This document shows, in pieces, positions 6,889 to 9,630 of a DNA stretch of 9,630 nt. The stretch is taken from positions 1-9,630 of the forward strand of contig VAYK01000029.1 of assembly GCA_005884985.1 (NCBI GenBank), in the 5' to 3' direction. Position numbers and translations under genes: made by a program. The notes under the pieces are model-generated. The model saw only the letters and a list, made by a program, of their open reading frames with translations, made no database searches and was not told where the DNA came from. Numbering within the stretch: the stretch's first letter is position 1; each line of letters starts with the position of its first letter. This stretch comes from Actinomycetota bacterium (GTDB taxonomy: Bacteria > Actinomycetota > Thermoleophilia > Solirubrobacterales > 70-9).

Positions 6889-6977
6889 TTATGGCGCATG
6901 TCGCCACAAAGGCGCCAGGCGATGGCCTTCGCCCCCGCGCGGGCCGTTTCGCCCCGCCGCCGGGGCCACCCCGTGCC

Positions 6978-6983
6978 TATGAT
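6978..6983 (+). promoter_or_regulatory. Candidate -10 of the malic enzyme gene
   Basis: TATGAT (five of six matches to TATAAT) ends 9 bases before ATG 6993, and no Shine-Dalgarno lies between. This supports ATG 6993 over an upstream in-frame start at 6891 and suggests a leaderless mRNA. No -35 is seen. Confidence 0.5.
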
Positions 6984-6992
6984 CTTGCGCCC

Positions 6993-8456
6993 ATGCCTGC
7001 GGTTCCGTCAGTCAGCGCCCAGTTCTCGGTCACCGTGCGTGTCGAGCTCGACGCGCGCCAGGAGCCGTTGGGCAAGCTCACCGCGCAGATCGCCGAGGCC
7101 GGCGGCGCGCTCCAGGGCGTGGACCTGGTGCCGGGCGCCGGCAGCGAGGGAAAGCGCGTCCGCGAGTTCACGATCGACGCCCGCGACCAGGCGCACTGGG
7201 AGGAGATCCTGCGGGCGATCGGCTCCACCCGTGGTGCTCGGGTGCTCGACTACGTGGACCGGACGCTGCAGATGCATCGCGGCGGCAAGATCGAGCAGCA
7301 GAACAAGTACCCACTGAAGACCCGCGACGACCTCTCGATGGCCTACACGCCGGGAGTCGCACGCGTCTGCCAGCAGATCGCGGCCGACCGCTCGATGGCG
7401 TTCGAGTACACGATCAAGCGCAACACCGTGGCCGTGGTCTCCGACGGCAGCGCGGTGCTCGGCCTCGGGGACATCGGGCCCGAGGCCGCGATGCCGGTGA
7501 TGGAGGGCAAGGCGATGCTCTTCAAGGAGTTCGGCAACGTGGACGCCTTCCCGATCTGCCTCAGCACCCACGACCCCGACCAGATCGTGAATACGGTGAA
7601 GTTGATGTCGCCGACCTTCGGGGGAATCAACCTCGAGGACATCTCGGCACCGCGCTGCTTCGAGATCGAGGCGCGCCTCAAGGAGGAACTCGATATCCCC
7701 GTGTTTCACGATGACCAGCACGGAACCGCGGTCGTAGTGATGGCGGCGCTCTTCAACGCGCTGAAGATCGTCGGCAAGAGCCCGGAGGACCTGCGGGTGC
7801 TGGTCGTCGGGCTGGGCGCCGCCGGCGTGGCGGTGACCAAGATGATGCACTCCTCGGGAGTCAGCCGCGTGATCGGTTGCGACCGCGAGGGAGCGCTGTC
7901 CACGGAGCGTGAGGACTACGTGGCGGGCGAGATGAGCGAGATCAAGCGCTGGTACGCCGAGAGCTCGAACCCCGAGCAGCTGCAGGGCTCGCCCGCCGAG
8001 GTGATCGAGGGCTGCGACCTGTTCATCGGCGTCTCCGGGCCCGGGATCATCCCTCCCGAGGCGCTCGGGAAGATGGCCGACGACGCGATCGTGTTCGCAA
8101 TGGCCAACCCCAACCCCGAGGTGATGCCGGAGGACGCCCAGCCATACGTGCGGATCATGGCCACAGGCCGTTCCGACTATCCAAACCAGATCAACAACGT
8201 GCTCTGCTTCCCGGGAATCTTCCGCGGCGCGCTCGACGCCGGAGCGCCGCGAATCACCGAGGAGATGAAGCTCGCGGCGGCCAAGGGCATCGCGGAGGTA
8301 GTGCACCCCGACGACCTGAGCGAGGACTACATCATCCCCAGCGTCTTCGACCGCGACGTCGCGCCAGCGGTCGCCGCGGCGGTCGTCGAGGAGGCGCGTC
8401 GCGAGGGCATCGCGCGGGTCTCCGAGGAGACGGGGACGTTCAGGACGCTCGAGTAA
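6993..8456 (+). CDS. Malic enzyme with N-terminal ACT domain (NAD-type)
   Basis: This 487-residue enzyme should oxidatively decarboxylate L-malate to pyruvate and CO2. Residues about 10-90 form an ACT-like regulatory domain (SVTVRVELDARQEPLGKLTA). The catalytic part follows: Tyr118 in AYTPGVA, Lys173 in EGKAMLFKEFGNVDAFPI, metal ligands Glu215/Asp216 in NLEDISAP and Asp240/Asp241 in FHDDQHGTA. The Rossmann loop is VVGLGAAGVA (271-280). Asp297 (VIGCDREG) at the end of the next strand suggests NAD rather than NADP. ANPNPEV (371-377) is typical. There is no C-terminal phosphotransacetylase domain, unlike E. coli MaeB. An upstream in-frame start at 6891 would add a low-complexity Pro/Arg stretch and read through the -10, so ATG 6993 is preferred. 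It leads a two-gene unit with the epimerase-like gene 29 bp downstream. The ACT domain suggests allosteric control by an unknown small molecule. Confidence 0.93.
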   Translation: MPAVPSVSAQFSVTVRVELDARQEPLGKLTAQIAEAGGALQGVDLVPGAGSEGKRVREFTIDARDQAHWEEILRAIGSTRGARVLDYVDRTLQMHRGGKIEQQNKYPLKTRDDLSMAYTPGVARVCQQIAADRSMAFEYTIKRNTVAVVSDGSAVLGLGDIGPEAAMPVMEGKAMLFKEFGNVDAFPICLSTHDPDQIVNTVKLMSPTFGGINLEDISAPRCFEIEARLKEELDIPVFHDDQHGTAVVVMAALFNALKIVGKSPEDLRVLVVGLGAAGVAVTKMMHSSGVSRVIGCDREGALSTEREDYVAGEMSEIKRWYAESSNPEQLQGSPAEVIEGCDLFIGVSGPGIIPPEALGKMADDAIVFAMANPNPEVMPEDAQPYVRIMATGRSDYPNQINNVLCFPGIFRGALDAGAPRITEEMKLAAAKGIAEVVHPDDLSEDYIIPSVFDRDVAPAVAAAVVEEARREGIARVSEETGTFRTLE

Positions 8457-8473
8457 CGGTCCCGACGACCCGA

Positions 8474-8480
8474 GGGAGGT
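8474..8480 (+). promoter_or_regulatory. Shine-Dalgarno of the epimerase-like gene
   Basis: GGGAGGT lies five bases before GTG 8486 in the 29-bp gap after the malic enzyme stop. It fixes this start and marks the gene as an internal operon member translated by a normal leader. Confidence 0.8.
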
Positions 8481-8485
8481 AGCCA

Positions 8486-9397
8486 GTGCGCGTACTCATA
8501 ACCGGTGCCAGCGGCTTTCTCGGGTCGGCCGTCTGCGACGCGCTGCTGGCGCGCGGGGACGAGACAGTAGGGTTGAGCCGCGAGCCGGAGCGGGCTCGGC
8601 GAGGCAATCCAACCGTCACCTGGCACGCTTGGAATCCGACCGCCGAGCGCCCGACGGCCGGCGCCATCGAGGGCGTCGACGGCGTCATCAACTTGGTCGG
8701 AGAGCCGATCGGCCAGCGCTGGACGGAGCCGGCGAAGCGGCGCATCCGCGACAGTCGCGAGCGGGCGACCAAGAACTTGGTCGATGCGATCAGCGCCGCC
8801 GACCCGCGCCCTGGGACGCTCGTCAGCCAGTCGGGCGTCGGCTATTACGGCGACCGCGGCGAGGCGTTGGTCGACGAGTCCGCGGAGCCGGGGTCGACCT
8901 TCGACGCCGAGGTCTGCGTCGCGTGGGAGGCGGCCGCGCGCGAGGCCGAGAAGGTCGGGGTCCGCGTCGTGGTGACCCGCAGCGGGCTGGTGCTCGATCC
9001 CGAGCACGGGCTGCTCAAGCAGCTCCTGCTCCCCTTCAAGCTCGGGGTCGGCGGTCCGCTCGCGGGCGGTGGCCAGTACATGCCCTGGATCCACGTCGAC
9101 GACGAGGTCCGCCTGCTGCTCTGGGGGATGGACACGGACCAGGCGTCCGGCACCTACAACGCGACCGCGCCGAACCCGGTCCCCAACCGGGAGTTCTCGA
9201 AGGCGCTCGGACGCGTGCTGGGGCGCCCCGCGATCGTTCCGGTGCCGAAGCTCGCCCTCAAGGCCAGGTTCGGCGACGAGCTCGGCGAGGTCGCGGCGGG
9301 CGGCCAGCGCGCGGTGCCGCGGCGCGCCGTCGACGCCGGATTCGAGTTTCACCATCCCGAGCTCGAGCCGGCGCTGCGCGACCTGCTGCGGCGCTGA
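8486..9397 (+). CDS. TIGR01777-family NAD(P)-binding epimerase-like protein (YfcH type)
   Basis: This 303-residue member of the extended short-chain dehydrogenase superfamily has TGASGFLG (6-13) as its nucleotide-binding loop. The family hallmark is NLVGEPIGQRWTEPAKRRI (69-87) followed by RDSR. The active-site region is SQSGVGYYGDRGE (114-126), then WIHVDDEV (201-208). A C-terminal DUF1731 domain (about 247-301) includes PVPKLALKARFGDELGEV. The length is normal. The natural substrate of this family is not established; relatives include E. coli YfcH and plant/cyanobacterial proteins linked to cell or plastid division (SulA/GC1). GTG 8486 is supported by a strong Shine-Dalgarno. It follows the malic enzyme gene in the same unit, though I see no clear functional link. 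A 187-bp foldback element begins four bases after its stop. Confidence 0.9.
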   Translation: MRVLITGASGFLGSAVCDALLARGDETVGLSREPERARRGNPTVTWHAWNPTAERPTAGAIEGVDGVINLVGEPIGQRWTEPAKRRIRDSRERATKNLVDAISAADPRPGTLVSQSGVGYYGDRGEALVDESAEPGSTFDAEVCVAWEAAAREAEKVGVRVVVTRSGLVLDPEHGLLKQLLLPFKLGVGGPLAGGGQYMPWIHVDDEVRLLLWGMDTDQASGTYNATAPNPVPNREFSKALGRVLGRPAIVPVPKLALKARFGDELGEVAAGGQRAVPRRAVDAGFEFHHPELEPALRDLLRR

Positions 9398-9401
9398 CTT
9401 A

Positions 9402-9437
9402 GAGGTTGTCTCAGAACTCCCGAGTGTGCGGCTGGCG
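9402..9437 (+). repeat. Left inverted-repeat arm of the foldback element
   Basis: This pairs with 9553-9588. Differences from the reverse complement of the right arm are at arm positions 5, 8, 13, 17, 22, 24, 26, 27 and 30. Its inner end (9432-9437) can alternatively pair locally with 9440-9445. Confidence 0.75.
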
Positions 9438-9458
9438 AGCGCCAGACCAAGCGGGGCA

Positions 9459-9469
9459 AGGACGCAGCA
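9459..9469 (+). repeat. 11-bp direct repeat, copy 1
   Basis: AGGACGCAGCA, identical to 9524-9534. The two copies bracket the two internal hairpins of the foldback element. Confidence 0.7.
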
Positions 9470-9470
9470 A

Positions 9471-9493
9471 CGTTCCGCACTGCGTGCGGAACG
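9471..9493 (+). other. Perfect 10-bp hairpin inside the element
   Basis: CGTTCCGCAC and GTGCGGAACG are exact reverse complements around a 3-base TGC loop. In practice the innermost pair may open to give a 5-base loop. Confidence 0.75.
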
Positions 9494-9494
9494 T

Positions 9495-9515
9495 GCAATA
9501 GCCGTGTGCTATTGC
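9495..9515 (+). other. Perfect 8-bp hairpin inside the element
   Basis: GCAATAGC and GCTATTGC pair exactly around the 5-base loop CGTGT. It follows the 10-bp hairpin after one base, so the two could stack end to end. The stem is A/T-rich compared with the rest of the window. Confidence 0.75.
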
Positions 9516-9523
9516 GCCGGCCG

Positions 9524-9534
9524 AGGACGCAGCA
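9524..9534 (+). repeat. 11-bp direct repeat, copy 2
   Basis: AGGACGCAGCA, identical to 9459-9469, directly after the hairpin pair. Confidence 0.7.
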
Positions 9535-9552
9535 TCCGCGCAGATCCGCCGC

Positions 9553-9588
9553 CGCCAGACGTGCGCACGGGGGTTTTGAGGCAGCCTC
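9553..9588 (-). repeat. Right inverted-repeat arm of the foldback element
   Basis: This is the partner of the left arm. The outer 21 positions match the left arm at 17, the inner 15 at 10, so the outer end is better kept. Confidence 0.75.
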
Positions 9589-9589
9589 T

Positions 9590-9595
9590 TAGGGT
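9590..9595 (+). promoter_or_regulatory. Candidate -10 at the right edge of the element
   Basis: TAGGGT fits TANNNT and ends 9 bases before GTG 9605, the same spacing as for the malic enzyme and YdcZ-family genes. Its first two bases belong to the TTA flanking the foldback element. Confidence 0.3.
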
Positions 9596-9604
9596 CGAAG
9601 TGCG

Positions 9605-9630
9605 GTGGCGAACACCGGCCTGCCGTTGCT
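9605..9630 (+). CDS. Possible start of a further gene, cut by window edge
   Basis: GTG 9605 opens a frame reading (M)ANTGLPL to the edge. Support comes only from the TANNNT hexamer 9 bases upstream, matching the leaderless pattern of this window. Eight codons are too few to recognise a family. A minus-strand frame ending at TAA (9589-9591, reading ...GRPVFATALRP) competes for the same bases. Confidence 0.25.

Larger units (their letters stand above)
9402..9588 (+). mobile_element. 187-bp foldback element: MITE-like and/or structured RNA
   Basis: The ends are inverted repeats of 36 bp (9402-9437 and 9553-9588), aligned without gaps at 27 of 36 positions; both begin GAGG(T/C)TG(T/C)CTCA. TTA flanks both sides (9399-9401 and 9589-9591), as expected for a 3-bp target duplication. 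No reading frame inside looks like a protein, so if mobile it would need a transposase from elsewhere. TNA duplications and GAG-starting ends occur in some IS5-family groups, but the family is only a guess. In plus-strand RNA, seven of the nine arm differences become G-U pairs, leaving two mismatches and a very stable rod closing over inner hairpins. It may also act as a terminator for the malic enzyme unit. Confidence 0.65.

Noticed and set aside
6892..6906. Small inverted repeat TGGCG-CATGT-CGCCA
   Set aside because: A five-base arm is expected often in DNA this GC-rich, and nothing else marks it as functional.
6891..6992. N-terminal extension of the malic enzyme from ATG 6891
   Set aside because: The extra 34 residues are low-complexity Pro/Arg/Gly and include the TATGAT element directly upstream of the better start at 6993.
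9402..9588. Riboswitch, CRISPR repeat unit or integron attC site
   Set aside because: It lies downstream of a gene rather than in a leader, has no repeat-spacer array, and has no integrase or recognisable attC core sites. A foldback element or unclassified structured RNA fits better.
9589..9630. End of a minus-strand gene (...GRPVFATALRP, TAA at 9589-9591)
   Set aside because: Only 13 codons are visible and the frame at the edge is unconstrained. I prefer the plus-strand start at 9605 slightly because of its promoter-like spacing, but neither is secure.

Overview
The window is very GC-rich and gene-dense. I read it as chromosomal DNA from a high-GC actinobacterium (Actinomycetota). Support comes from codon and residue usage, a four-S1-domain rpsA with an acidic tail, and a polA / rpsA / coaE gene order that resembles the polA-rpsA-coaE block of Mycobacterium. 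A deep lineage such as Thermoleophilia is plausible, but that is inference only.

Layout, left to right. Positions 1-2222 hold a minus-strand cluster transcribed right to left: rpsA (ribosomal protein S1), coaE (dephospho-CoA kinase, broken in this sequence) and the start of a membrane-anchored lytic transglycosylase cut by the window edge. A 122-bp divergent intergenic region with three inverted repeats separates rpsA from a plus-strand FAD-dependent reductase of the geranylgeranyl-reductase family (2345-3475). That gene meets a small minus-strand YdcZ/DUF606 membrane protein (3472-3909) tail to tail, with stop codons sharing CTAG. Upstream of the membrane protein on the minus strand lies polA (4024-6684), with a hairpin right after its stop. 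Behind polA is the remnant of a DUF559 nuclease-like gene (6694-6888). Positions 6993-9397 hold a plus-strand pair: an ACT-domain malic enzyme and a TIGR01777-type NAD(P)-binding epimerase-like protein.

The most unusual part is the right end. A 187-bp foldback element (9402-9588) begins 4 bases after the epimerase stop and is flanked by TTA on both sides. Its 36-bp arms align without gaps. Seven of the nine arm differences become G-U pairs in a plus-strand RNA, leaving two mismatches. Inside are two perfect hairpins bracketed by an 11-bp direct repeat. It could be a MITE-like mobile element, a structured RNA, or both.

Two other points stand out. coaE contains a frameshifting deletion near 564-571, which is either a sequence/assembly error or a true lesion in a normally essential gene. 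Five first-in-unit genes, plus one candidate at the right edge, have a -10-like hexamer 6-9 bases before the start codon and no Shine-Dalgarno sequence, whereas two internal operon genes have good Shine-Dalgarno sequences. This suggests widespread leaderless transcription.

Most genes are housekeeping: translation, CoA synthesis, cell-wall turnover, DNA repair and replication, and central carbon metabolism. I see no defence system, CRISPR array, tRNA or rRNA.
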